Positions 44,714 to 55,385 of a stretch of DNA of 64,000 nt are shown piece after piece. This DNA comes from Lasiosphaeria ovina (Eukaryota; Ascomycota; Sordariomycetes; Sordariales; Lasiosphaeriaceae). Made by a program: the position numbers and the translations under genes. The stretch covers positions 62,001 through 126,000 of the forward strand of contig JAULSN010000012.1 in the NCBI GenBank assembly GCA_033439765.1, written 5' to 3'. The notes beneath the pieces were generated by a model that saw only the letters and a list, made by a program, of their open reading frames with translations, had not been told where the DNA came from and did not search any database. Each line of letters begins with the position of its first letter. Position 1 is the first letter of the stretch.

Positions 44714-46387
44714 CTAAGAAATTATAATAACTGAATCAGAAACAGATGAATCAGACGATTCTGCAGCCTCCTTGTATATGCGTGCATTATGGCCAGGCTT
44801 ACCGCACACACCACAGCACCGAATCTTCGTCCGAGACCCCCCTACACGACCACCATTTTGTCGTATTTCCTGGTCTAACTACTCACCCACAGCCTTCTAA
44901 TCCAGTAGATCCTATGCCTCTTGTACAGTAAGTGACCCTCCAAGCCGCACACGTGTTTTTTTGGCTCTCCGTCGCTTACTAAGCCCCTCATTGGCCTTTC
45001 GTAATACTGAGACCTCCGTACGTAGAAGAGCCACCTCGTACATCATAGCCATTGTACCTTTAGCTAATCGATCCACAGCAGTCAGCATCGGGGTTGGAGA
45101 GCTACCCTAATAGTTAGAAATTCGAGTTTTGATAAATACTAATTATGAGGTAGCCTCTCGAGGGTTGTGTGGCGTTTGGGAGGCCCAAGGTAGTACTGTA
45201 GTTAGGCTTGAGGCTGGGGGTATTGGGGTCCGAATACGCACATCCAGCTTAGATATCACCCTCTCTAGGTCGTACGGCACAAGGCCAGCTCCGGTAAAAC
45301 CCCCCTAGATATTCTTTTCTATAATCGAAGCAAAAAACGCCTCTCTAAATACACAAAGAAACTCCAACTTACTAATATATGTGATATTCATCCGCATAAA
45401 CTGCTCAATTTGGCGGCTATACGCCTTCTTCAAAGGCCCAAAACAACCAATATCTAAAGGCTGGAGTATATATAAAGAGTGTAGAGGTATACAAAGTACA
45501 ATAATGTTATGCTCTTTATAATAGTTGTCGAATTCTTCAGAGTAGTGGCTTTCGTAGCCATCAAGGATCAATAACCGGTGTATACCCTTTGTACGAGATG
45601 CTGTATGGAAATCGAAGTGACGAATCCAATCCATACCTTTCTCATTCGTAGTCTAGCCATTATCGGTTGTTACAATACGCCAGTCGGCCGGGAGGTTGCA
45701 TTCTTCATACCAGTTAGCAAGGTGATATTGCCCAGCCAAGATGATAAATGGCGGGATGGCCCAGCCTAGAGCATTCACTCCTTGGATAACTATAGCCCAC
45801 TCTCGATTACCAGGCTGGGCCTGTTTAGCCTTACTACGGCCATCTGAGGTAGTAACTACCATAGTGGCGATGATAATACCCATCATAAAGCCAGTCTCGT
45901 CGAAATTGTAGATATCGTCGTCAAGGATACCGTATTTGACCTTAACGTTATGCACAAGGGCAAACCACTCGCGAATAATCGTTAGATCTTCGCATTTAGC
46001 CCTCTGGTAGTCGTATTTACGCGTAAAACGCGTCCGAAGGTCTGGTTGGCGCTTGACGAAGTTGTGAGCCCATCGTACTCCAACAGGGGGCGCGTCGCGT
46101 TCGCGGAGCAATCGATTGGCCATATCTTCCACGTAAGAAAGCCGGGGGTGGAATGCGCGTGCACATAGTTCAATTATGTACTGAACAATCGTTTTCTCTT
46201 CCAAATCGGTAAGTTTGCGTGAATTGGCTGGAATATCGCGTCGTGAAGGTTTACCGTCGCGTCGTCGCATAAGTGTTGTATAGTGAACATCGTAGATCTT
46301 GCCTGCAGCTCGCAGGGTGAGGTTTTTATCGCGTTGGATAGCTTCAAGGGCTAAAATTATCTGTGCCTCTTTTGAAGTGGAAGACAT
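44714..46387 (-). pseudogene. pogo-family DDE transposase, seven in-frame stops
   Basis: ATG at 46387, final stop TAG at 44716-44714, 557 codons as in copy 1. All three catalytic Asp residues are retained (NFDETGF, LLILDGYESH, QPLDIG). In-frame stops follow DNG (TGG-to-TAG), EKNI, REATS (CAA-to-TAA), ISNY, VQEA, DLLD and VGE; all fit C-to-T at CpA on one strand or the other. The stops after ISNY and DLLD are shared with copy 1. The last Cys of the zinc knuckle is replaced by Tyr. Residues 1-50 differ from copy 1 at 22 positions while residues 51 to about 245 differ at 13. The first stop falls before the second catalytic Asp, so this copy is dead. Confidence 0.88.
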
Positions 46388-46443
46388 GTTGGGTTGTGGA
46401 ATAATTGAGGATTGAAGGTGGAGGTGGTGCGTCGCGTGGAAAG

Positions 46444-46485
46444 TGGTGCACTCGCTTATCTGGTGCACTCGCTTATCACGCACGT
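46444..46485. repeat. Terminal inverted repeat of pogo copy 2 (5' side of the gene)
   Basis: Inverse of 44625-44666 with one mismatch. Confidence 0.9.
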
Positions 46486-46587
46486 TATAGAGTTCAACAA
46501 CTGCCGGCCATCATAATTAGAAGACAAAGTCGAGATATGACTCCCTGACGTGCTGGTATCAGCCGACATAATTGTAGGAATTAGGTC

Positions 46588-47231
46588 TCAAACGTAATAG
46601 TAAATCTTCACGCAGGTGTGCGACCTCCAGGAGAAGGTGCGCCTATGGTTGTCCTTGTACCCGCCGAAGTTTCTGCGTCCGTTCCAGCCCCGTCTAGCAA
46701 ACAATTAGTTAGCCGACTTGTCATTCTACACGTAACAAAAGGCGGCGCTGGGAAATGCAAAAAGTGAACTCACCCAATACCGGTGTAGTCCGGGTTTGAC
46801 TGCGCATCGAGCGGAATCTCCCACGAAAAGGTGATTCCAGACGCGAAGGTGCACGACTTGTTCCCGCCTTCCCACTGGTACCAGTCCTCGTACCAAGTCG
46901 TGGTGTGCTTTACGCACACACTATTCCCGTCGGGCTGGTACGCCGGGTCGCTGCAGTCGAAGTCATTGGTGCAGTCCTGATCGTAGACAGAATCAGCCCG
47001 GCCCATCTTTGCAAATTGGGCGATAATTATAACTGGTTGATAAAAAAAAAGAATTCTCACCACGACAAGAGATATCAGTCGGGGCTCTCCTTCAAAGGCG
47101 CAGTTCAGCAGGTGGACGCCCTCAACTAGCTGCGCAGCGCGGGTTTCGATATCAGAAGTCGGGGCGCCGAGAATGCAGCGAAGAAACAGGCAACTGATGA
47201 GAAGCGCCACGTGCAAAGCGCGGCCAGCCAT
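46588..47231 (-). CDS. Small secreted Cys-rich protein, 169 aa (effector-like)
   Basis: Three exons: 47231-47061, 47006-46774, 46693-46588 (510 nt), with introns of 54 and 80 nt; the first is in frame and has an AAG acceptor. MAGRALHVALLISCLFLRCILG is a signal peptide (cleavage likely after LG). The mature part of about 147 residues has six cysteines (LLNC, QDC, FDC, VCV, KSC, HTC), enough for three disulphides, and is rich in Trp, Tyr and Asp, with repeats of the WY type (TTWYEDWYQWEGG). No family is recognised. Size, secretion and even Cys count fit a secreted effector or antimicrobial protein, but this is inference. It is intact although it starts only about 100 bp from a RIP-mutated transposon. 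Confidence 0.8.
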
Positions 47232-49119
47232 GGTGGATTGAAGGTAGGTATATTGGTTGAGCTTTATCGCGGAAAAGACTTGGGTGGAAAGGTCACGCCG
47301 GTTTGATTGCGTTGTCTGCTGTGAGACAAGGGAAATATTCTTCACGCTTCAAAGAAAATTTCGAAGCAGCTCGCAAGATTGAGGAAGGCGTGCAGGATAT
47401 TTCAAGGCAGGGAACTTGCGTGAGAAGTTCTAGGGTTGTGAGCCTGAAGAAGAAACGAGGAAGCAAAAGAGATGCCGGGGAAGAGGCCACTATTTAAGTT
47501 TCGAAAAGGGGCCCGGAACGTTACAGGCTCAGCTGAGAGCTGTGCGGATTGAAGCTGTTACGACACGATTCAGCACGATTTAGTGGCCAACGAGCAAACA
47601 TGGCAGGAGGATCCCACAGGGCAGGCACGGCCAGCTGAACCAAGTTTGGACCGAAAGAGAGCCCAAACGGCAGGAGCCACGAAGACGCGGCGCCGAAGTA
47701 GGTAATTACAGAGGGGACGGATGGTTTAAGGCTTGTTTAGGGAAGATTTGGGAAGTGCCAGTCGCCCGGCAAGAAGAAGTGTCGGGTAAGTAAGATAGCA
47801 GTTTGCATGTAGACCATATACATGTGGAAATATACACATAATCATATATCTGTCCTAGGCGCTGCGGTATCACCATGCGCTGGCAGTGTTCCGTTGTGAG
47901 GCCATCCCATGGCACATGTCAGACGTTCTGCTTCTTGGCACTCGAGATCAATACATCCAAGGCCGCATCCATCCAATTCTAAGGCCAAGGCAGTCGGGGG
48001 CATAGGCAGGGTACATTCGTCCGATGACCGGTCGGTTGTTCAATATTGAATAGTTACCTATTCTGTCAACGACCCATCGGGGTCAACCTGGTCGGGTAGC
48101 TGTCTGCATTAAATGCCATTCAGCCTCTTTCGGGGAGATAATACTAATGTGTCACGTCGCCGTGGTCCCTTGGTGACGGTGACGGTATTTTTGTGGAGCA
48201 TGGAAATAGTACGTGTGCTATAGTTGGACCGAAAGAGGCCTCTCGGCCTATTCGTTACTTCGAAGTGATGAGCGGAGTTAGCGTGGCTCTGGGCGACAAG
48301 TGATCTGTGTCGAGTCGTGCGCGCTTCATCAGTGCAGAGTGCTGTAGTTCACTTTGGGATAGAAAGCAAAGCCGTGTCATTTGGTAGATTAATTACGCCT
48401 CGGGCGCTCTTTCGGGTCCGACACCCACGACACTTTCTCGGCTGCCGCCGCCGCTGTCTTCAAAACTCCCCTAACCCGACATGGGAGAAAAATTCCAGGC
48501 AAAACAGTTCTTGTAGCCCACTACGGCGGTTCAGAAATGGACTTCGGAACCCAAGAGGCTTTTGGATGGTCAAAAGTCGGCTTATCTACTCTTCTTTCAA
48601 TCCCACTGGCCGATTGCTCTCGGCTCTTGATAAGCTTGATAAGATAGCAGCTTATCGCATTATCGATAAGCCAGAGAGCCCAAGCGAAAAAAAACAAACT
48701 GTGGGCTGGTAATCATAATACCCCTTTAGCTTCCAGCTTCCTCCACTATATAGGGCGTGGAAGGAGGGTCTCCACTACAGTTACCTCTGATTCACCAATC
48801 AAGGTAGATTTCTGCAAGATATGGTAGTAGGTAATTCCAACGACAGAAACAAGGCGAGAAAAACAACCGCCGCGCGGGCGGGCGACGCGCAACAGTCCCA
48901 GGAGCAGCTGCTGGCGATGCTTGTGTCAAGGGACAGTGAATTGGCCAACAGGGAACGGTGGCTACTCCGATGTGAGGTGACGCGTATTGTCTCTTCGAGC
49001 TGAAGTTTACGGTAAAGCGGTGAAAAGTCGCCACAACACAACAAAAAACAACACTAAGGCGAGCCTTACAGATTACAGGTACAGGAATCCATAGCTGGGT
49101 AGTAGGATAAAGAAGGACA
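47232..49119. other. Intergenic
   Basis: No gene recognised. TTATC/GATAA words cluster at about 48630-48675 (GATAAGCTTGATAAG, CTTATCGCATTATCGATAAG), able to form a hairpin. A 60-codon frame at 48821-49003 with no start context or homology is not annotated. Confidence 0.5.
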
Positions 49120-49958
49120 CTAGATTACATTGGGTAAGGGTGTAAACAGCCCCGTTGTCACCCGGTCCCTGAACCCCTGATCAACGGGGGTCTCAGGCTT
49201 ACTAGTGCAGGTATATTCTTCGTTAACTGGAGATGCACGCCGCGGAACCCGGACTTTGATCACTCGACGCTTGCAAACGTGGGTGTCCAAGATGGTAATT
49301 GGAATGAATAAACGCAAATAGACTAATCTTGTGATTCTGGCGAAGGAGCTCAGCTCCGAAGCCTGCTCTTTTATTATGTCGGCCTCGACCTCGCTCCACT
49401 TCTTTCCAGCTACAAAAGAGTAGCTGGGGTAGACAAGTCTGGTAAGCTCCAGGTGATATTCATGGTCATCATCGTAAAGAACTTTATGCGGGCCGAACAT
49501 AAAGAAGAAATCTAGCGAGGTAGTTGCGGTGCCGGCGCATTCCACCGGAGTATGCTTGTCGTCGTTGTGCAAGAGGGTCCAATTGCAGATGCCCTTGGCC
49601 CTGAAAGGGGAGCCGGGGACTTTTTCGGCATGGTGGAAATCCTCAAGGGTGGTTGCCACGGCCGAAATGGTGGCGCCGGTCGGGTTCTTGACGGAAAACG
49701 GCGCGCTGATAATCTCGAACCCTCCAGATCCAGCCTGGGTGCCCTTGAGGCGATACGTCTCTTTCTTGGGTGGGTCGGACTTTTTGAATGCGTACTTGAA
49801 GGTTACCACTAGGGGGGTGTCCGCTCCCTCGTATAGAAAGGCGCATGGGTTGACTTGGTTGATATTTGACGCGCTCGCATCACACACACTGTTGCCATTG
49901 TTTATAAAAGACGTCGACCAGTTGAAGTTTCGCACCTCGGGCTCGGTTAGGGCTCCCT
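49120..49958 (-). pseudogene. Unknown-family gene A, likely partial
   Basis: A minus frame open from an acceptor-like TAG near 49959 (preceded by GACTAAC, a good branch site) to TAA at 49120. It has protein-like composition throughout: VRNFNWSTSFINNG, LVVTFKYAFKKSDPPKKETYRLK (parts VVTFKYAFKKSD, PPKKETYRLK), FEIISAPFSVKN, KVPGSPFRAKG, WTLLHNDDKH, TSLDFFFMFGP. There is no in-frame ATG near the 5' end, so an upstream exon is missing or could not be joined. The same blocks recur in order in the neighbouring remnant (50330-51000), so the two are tandem paralogues. No known domain; the pattern of beta-strand-like segments is all that can be said. Confidence 0.5.
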
Positions 49959-50329
49959 CCAGAACCTACTACGCCGACGTTAGTCATTCCATCAGCGCTG
50001 GTGCTAGCAACGAACCGTTCGAATTCTCAATAGAATTCAGCAAGCATGACAGCCACGAAAGCGCGGCCCAGGGCTTCAAACTGGACCTGCAGATGAGGGA
50101 CATGTTATGGTTTACTGCCCGACCGACAACGCAACTCGACCAGATAGCGTTGCAGAGCAGGGGCACCATCACCTTTGTGTGGGAGAACATCTTCTGCAAG
50201 ATCTCCGAGGGAAGTGGCACGTACGCTTCCAGCACCCGGACGTCGACGAGCCCAGGCTCTAACATCGCGGCATTGTCCAAATTGATCCAATGCATCGAAA
50301 ATACGCACCTGACTCGCCCAGAGAGTCCC

Positions 50330-51000
50330 CCCTCCTACCCGTCGCAGAGGCAATGCTCCACCACCTGGAAAACCAGGCCGTGGACGAGGAGCCGACAGTT
50401 GCCGTCAGCCTCGAATGGCTGGTCACGGGCGAAGTCGAGAATGAGAGCTTGTTCAGAGTCAAGATGATCCCCCAATGACTGGATAGCAAACATCTCGACG
50501 TTCGAGGTTGACGGGGAGGCGGTCTTCTGCTCCCGGTCACACGAAGATGGGCATACCTTCGAAAGCTCCAGGACCCCCCAGCAGGAGAGTAATTTGGCTA
50601 TCCATTTCTATAACAGCAGCGCCGACGCCCTCGGCAGGATCATGTGCACTGTCGTCATTTCGCAGCGTCCACCTGAAATCGCTGGCTGCCCTGAACGGAG
50701 AGCCGGGAATCCTGCTCTTGTTGGCGTCTTCGAGGCCCTCGACCGTGACTGTGGCCGGCGCATCTAGGCCGTGCTCGATGGAGAATGGTTTGCTGATGAT
50801 CTCGAGCGGGGTGTTTCCAGGCTGGGTTAACGTTAACTGGATGCATTTGAGCCGGTACATTTGTTTCTTGGGAGGCGTCTTCGCCCCCGCTTCGGGCGCC
50901 GAAGTTGATGCTGTCTTTGGGGCCGAGCCCGCGCCCGCGGTCGCGGTGCTGGAGCTAGAGCTTGGTTCGACCCGGACTTGTGGAAGGGATTATTGAGCTG
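50330..51000 (-). pseudogene. Unknown-family gene C, frameshifted paralogue of gene A
   Basis: The frame from about 50985 gives a Ser/Ala-rich linker, then PPKKQMYRLK, LEIISKPFSIEH, RIPGSPFRA, WTLRNDDSAH and SQITLLLGGPG, matching gene A block by block, and stops near 50540. The adjacent frame stays open to about 50332 (EMFAIQSLGDHLDSEQALILDF), so a frameshift near 50555 is likely. The plus strand between 49950 and 50476 is also open and protein-like (FEFSIEFSKHDSHES, LEWLVTGEVENESLF), and I cannot decide which strand was used there. No start codon is assigned. Confidence 0.45.
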
Positions 51001-51961
51001 CACCGAGGGGGGGATTTCGTCTTTATTATATGTGAGTTTGGGTGCTTAATTACGAGTGATTCGCCGCAAGACCCACCCCCAGACGCGAGGCACAGACAAC
51101 CCATGCCGCCGCCGCAGAAGCTCGAGACCTCATCCCGGGCATCCCGGCCGCTCGGGTCTCAGGCAAACGCCGAATACGCTCAAGCACTTGGGGGCGGAAC
51201 TAGGTAGTCGCGTCAGGGGTAATAAAGCCACCGAAGCTCACCCCCCTCGGAATCGTATCCGGCAATTAGGTACCGTTGGGAGGGGATCCGCGTCGAGCAT
51301 ATAATTACCTAGGTACCTACCTCAGGCACCGTCACGAGCGGGTAGGTGACCAACGAAATAATTATAATTACGTATCTTAGGCACCTAGGTAGCTAAGGCA
51401 CGGATTCTATCCCTGCTCCCAACCGCCATGGATGATGGAAGCCAACTAGCGTTGGGTACGCGACAGACCCGAGTTTTGCCACCCCATGTCCCCAATATCG
51501 GGACAAGACATGTTTGGTACCTTCCCTCCTCGGGATATTTGCGCGCTTCTAACCTAACTCTTTGCGTCATCGAACCATTGCGGAATGCTCAAGCTGGTTC
51601 CCAGAGAGGTATGTGCATGCATGCGTGCACAGCATGCCCGAGTGCATAAGTGCATGAGTGCGGGTGCACTGCTATATTACACTGGCCGTAACCCCGTCCT
51701 CTCTTGCTGCCCTCAACAAGAATCTTTATCTCTCCCTCTCCCTTTTATTTCCCATACCATTCATCGACTTGTCCCACTACCAAGATTCCGCGTTGGTGGA
51801 ATCCTGACGCGGTCGGAAAAATCAACATCGTCAGCCCCCAAACCTTCAAGCCACAGCACAGGTCCAGGTCCACGTCTGGGTCCACGTCGATTCTCGGACA
51901 CGTACTTGACTGCCTACCTACCTACCTCACCCACTCACCCGGGCCCATCTCAATCACAGCC
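51001..51961. other. Intergenic
   Basis: Contains repeated ACCTAGGTAC/TACCTACC words (about 51290-51400 and 51903-51925) and an alternating TGCA-rich patch (about 51611-51670). No gene supported. Confidence 0.5.
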
Positions 51962-53054
51962 ATGTCAGACACCAAAACTTTAACCCGCATCCAGCTGGCG
52001 TTGAATAATGCCAAATATGATAAACCCGAGGCCAATCAAAAGCAGTTCCTGGGCAAGCCCGTGGATGGACGCGCCATAAATGAGCTCCTCAAAACTCTGT
52101 TGAAAGCAGCAGGGCATATACTAACATCAAGGCTGGCGATAAACTAATCGACTACACCGATGTTTTGCATACTGTTTTGGGTGCGCTTGAAGGCGTCAAA
52201 ATCACCATCAACAGGTTCAGCGGCCCCGAGAAGGCTTTTGCTGCCTTTGTAGGGAATTTGCAACAAATGCAGTCCGACCTGGCAGCTTTGGTGCGGCCAG
52301 AAGAGCAGCTTGGCGACAGGGCGCTGGCGAGCAACACCATGGTCTTGTGGGTATCGCGGAATTTCCTCGTGGTGATTCAATGCGGGATCAAGGCTAAGGT
52401 CCCAGCACCAGATTGTGCGTATAATTGCACAATCGATCAGGATTCCTTCCTTCCAGTATTGCCCCTATTCCCTTCCCATCATCCCAATTAGGTACCTGCT
52501 AATGTTGATTCCAATGTCCCCTGAGTTGCAGACAAACCTCCAAATTTGAATGCAACCCCTGGAAGCCAATCACTTAAGTCCAATAAGATCGATATTACCA
52601 AGACAGAGAAGCATAAAAACGCCCCAAACCCCGATTCCAAGCCAGCTGTTACGAAGCCAGCCGACGCGCGTCCCATCAAGCCTCTCGCAGTTGCGCTCCA
52701 TAATCACATAAAGAACGATTCCAAAGACACCAAATCCCAGGACCCCCCAATCACCCTTACCGCGAACGATGTCATAAGCTCGTCTTCAGATCTCAAAAGT
52801 TCAAGGTCGCCAACGAGAAGAAATTCTCGCTTCAAATTGCCGAAAATTCTGGACTTTTCCGGGACAGCTCTTGTTGCGAACGTATCAATAACCAGCTTAT
52901 CCTCGACGCATCGGCAGCTGGTAAACCGCCTGGGACTCGTTGTTTTGAAAATATCCGGGGCCCTGGAGTGACGAAGACGGCCAAACTAAATTTCAAAGTT
53001 TTGAAAGTCGATCTGACTGTTACCGAGACGGAGGTTGAGGTAGAGGTCGAGTGA
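51962..53054 (+). pseudogene. Unknown gene with two frameshifts
   Basis: ATG at 51962 (MSDTKTLTRIQLALNN). A shift near 52112 is needed to continue into AYTNIKAGDKLIDYTDVLHTVLGALEGVK (parts IKAGDKLIDYTD, VLHTVLGALEGVK) and GPEKAFAAFVGNLQQMQSD. An intron of about 130 nt (about 52400-52530) leads to DKPPNLNATPGSQSLKS and a Lys/Asp-rich linker. A second shift near 52795 continues with KFKVANEKKFSLQIAENSG and ends FKVLKVDLTVTETEVEVEVE at TGA 53054. The parts are protein-like in composition but match nothing I recognise. Confidence 0.45.
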
Positions 53055-53823
53055 AGCAGGGATGGCGTGTTCTGGGCTGCGAAAATAACACACTTCTTTC
53101 CTTTTTGGCCACCGACGTGCTGGATGCCTGGATGGTTCTCAAGTTCGAATGGGTTTGCTCTGATATATTATTTGCGCAAGAGAGATACTCGGGTTTATGT
53201 CAGCGGGAGATGGGACGAATCAATGTAAGACACTTACAACTTCCATTAAGAGGGGAGAAAGCGAGCGCACGAGGGACAGAGGCTGGACTGCCATGCTGGG
53301 AATGGATGTCTAACTCCTCACTGAACTAATTATGCCCTCTGCACAAGGTACCTACACCGCTCTCTCTGACAGGTCAAACCGGTGCTGTGATTGTAAGATG
53401 GCTCTCAAGCCAAGTCCTGGTTGCGGTATAATGATATTGTAAAATACGTGCCAGGATCGGAGAGTGGAACGAACATACAGCCGTTGATTGGACAACACAC
53501 AGCCGTTGATTGGACAACAACACACGACAACACGGCGCGCGTGGCCATTGGAGCGCGTGTAGCTGGAACAGTGTGCAAACAATGACATATGCTCATCGAC
53601 GAGGAACTATTCCGCAGAAAAGATTTTCCGCGTAACGAATTCTCGTCCACAAATGTGTCCAACAGATTTTTCCGCGCAACTAACTGCCTTTCGGCTTTGT
53701 GGCGAGGGAACGATTAACTTGAACGACCAATAACTTGACCAGACATCAACCAACAAGTACCGTACCTGATTACCTTACCTTTGGTACCTCTTCGGCTTGC
53801 TGCAGGCTGTGGACAAAGCGAAC
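53055..53823. other. Intergenic
   Basis: No gene seen. Two direct copies of CAGCCGTTGATTGGACAACA lie at about 53470-53525. Confidence 0.5.
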
Positions 53824-54983
53824 ATGACTCTCGAAACTGAAGACGTCGCCGCCCCGCCGTCAATCGCATCCTCCATGTCAACCACACCGCCGCAATCGAC
53901 CCTACCGCAGCTGACCCCGCCAACGCCTGCATCACCAGCCGAGGAAGAGAACGACGGCGTGGACCAAGGCATGTCTTCATTTGCTTGTCTATGAAAACTG
54001 TTTTTCCGCCAAATTCTGCCACTGACCAACACTGTACAGTCGCCGACGGTGAAGTCGAGGACGATCCCCTTGGCAGCGATGAGGCGTCCACCGATTTCAC
54101 CGACCCGGCTGATCCACAGGAAAGAATTACTGAGATGCACAATCCAGAAACAGCTGACCTGTGATTGAAACCCAACCCCCCACAATTTGCAAAGCCGCTC
54201 ACCATACTATAACTCATCACTCACGCTGTCATAGACTGGCCCAAGTAAGCCAAATAATGAACGCGAGCCACGAAGACTTTTCGTTTGCATGCGGCGGATC
54301 AGTACCCATTGCCCTGCCCGCGGAAACAAGCGAGACCGAATCCCAGAGCAGCAGCGGCAGCAGCAGCAGCCACGAGACCGCCTCGACCGCCGCCTCCAAC
54401 CCCGTCACCATACGATAGGATCCCCGAGATCCATCCACGCCCGCGGCGAGGTGCAAGCTGACCTTCCCCCTCGACTCTTCGGGGGACGAGCACCAGGCAA
54501 TAGACGGGCTGCTCGCCGACATGCTGCCGGCCACATTTGGGCTAGGGGGCAAGGACGTGTACGACGAGTCCTACCGCAAGGCCGCCAAGCTCGACCCGTC
54601 GTCCTTCTCGACCAATTTCTCGCCCTACGAGACCGGCATCATCGCCATGGTGGCCCAGATGCTTCTCCCCGATATCGAAGGCGACTTTGCCGTCCGTCGG
54701 GCCGTCAAGGCCGAGCTGTACAAGCTCAACGTAATATTCTCCACGTCCCTCCCCTCGCAACTCGATCTTCAGCATAGCAATGCGTCGACGCTGACATCTC
54801 ATCCCGTCACATTAGGTGTACGAAGGCCCCTCGGGCCATTTCCACGCGCACGTAGACACGCCGCGGTCGCGGTCCCAGTTTGGATCGCTCGTCGTGTGCC
54901 TGCCGGCAGCGCATGAGGGCGGCATGCTCGAGGTCCGACACAACGGCAAGGCGATGCAGTTCGACTGGTCATCAACGGCTAGC

Positions 54984-55064
<81 letters not shown>

Positions 55065-55082
55065 AACAACAACAATAACAAC
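54984..55082 (+). repeat. (AAC)n microsatellite encoding 33 Asn
   Basis: Thirty-three consecutive Asn codons, mostly AAC with two or three AAT, in frame inside the oxygenase core. Confidence 0.95.
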
Positions 55083-55351
55083 AGCGACGAAGATGATGAC
55101 AACGGCGGCGGGGATCCCGCCGCCACCATCAAGTGGGCGGCCTTCTACAGCGACTGCGAGCACGAGGTGTTCGAGGTGCGGGCCGGCCACCGTGTCACGC
55201 TGACGTACAACCTCTACGCCGTCCCTGCCGACACCACGCGGTACGACGCCGTGCGGGCTGTCACGTCGCCCCTCGTCGGCCACATGGATGCGCTGCTCGG
55301 CAACAAGGACTTTATGCCCAAAGGCGAGCCTGAGTCTCCCGTCATTCTGCA

Positions 55352-55385
55352 TGTGTGTGTGTGTATGTGTGTGTGTGTGTGTGTG
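55352..55385 (+). repeat. (GT)n microsatellite in intron 4 of the oxygenase gene
   Basis: Alternating GT broken by one TA, about 34 bp, just inside the presumed GC donor at 55324. Confidence 0.95.

Larger units (their letters stand above)
44625..46485 (-). mobile_element. pogo/Fot1-like DNA transposon, copy 2
   Basis: A 1861-bp element on the minus strand, flanked by TA (44623-44624, 46486-46487). Its 42-bp inverted repeats have the same ACGTGCGT tip and the same two-box layout as copy 1, but each box ends GTGCACCA instead of GTGTCGCA. It carries a transposase frame of exactly the same length as copy 1. Confidence 0.92.

Noticed and set aside
51611..51670. Alternating TGCA-rich patch as a possible Z-DNA or regulatory element
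   Set aside because: Short and without any other support.
53470..53525. Two direct copies of CAGCCGTTGATTGGACAACA as a repeat element
   Set aside because: Only a local duplication, no ends or further copies seen; mentioned in the intergenic note.
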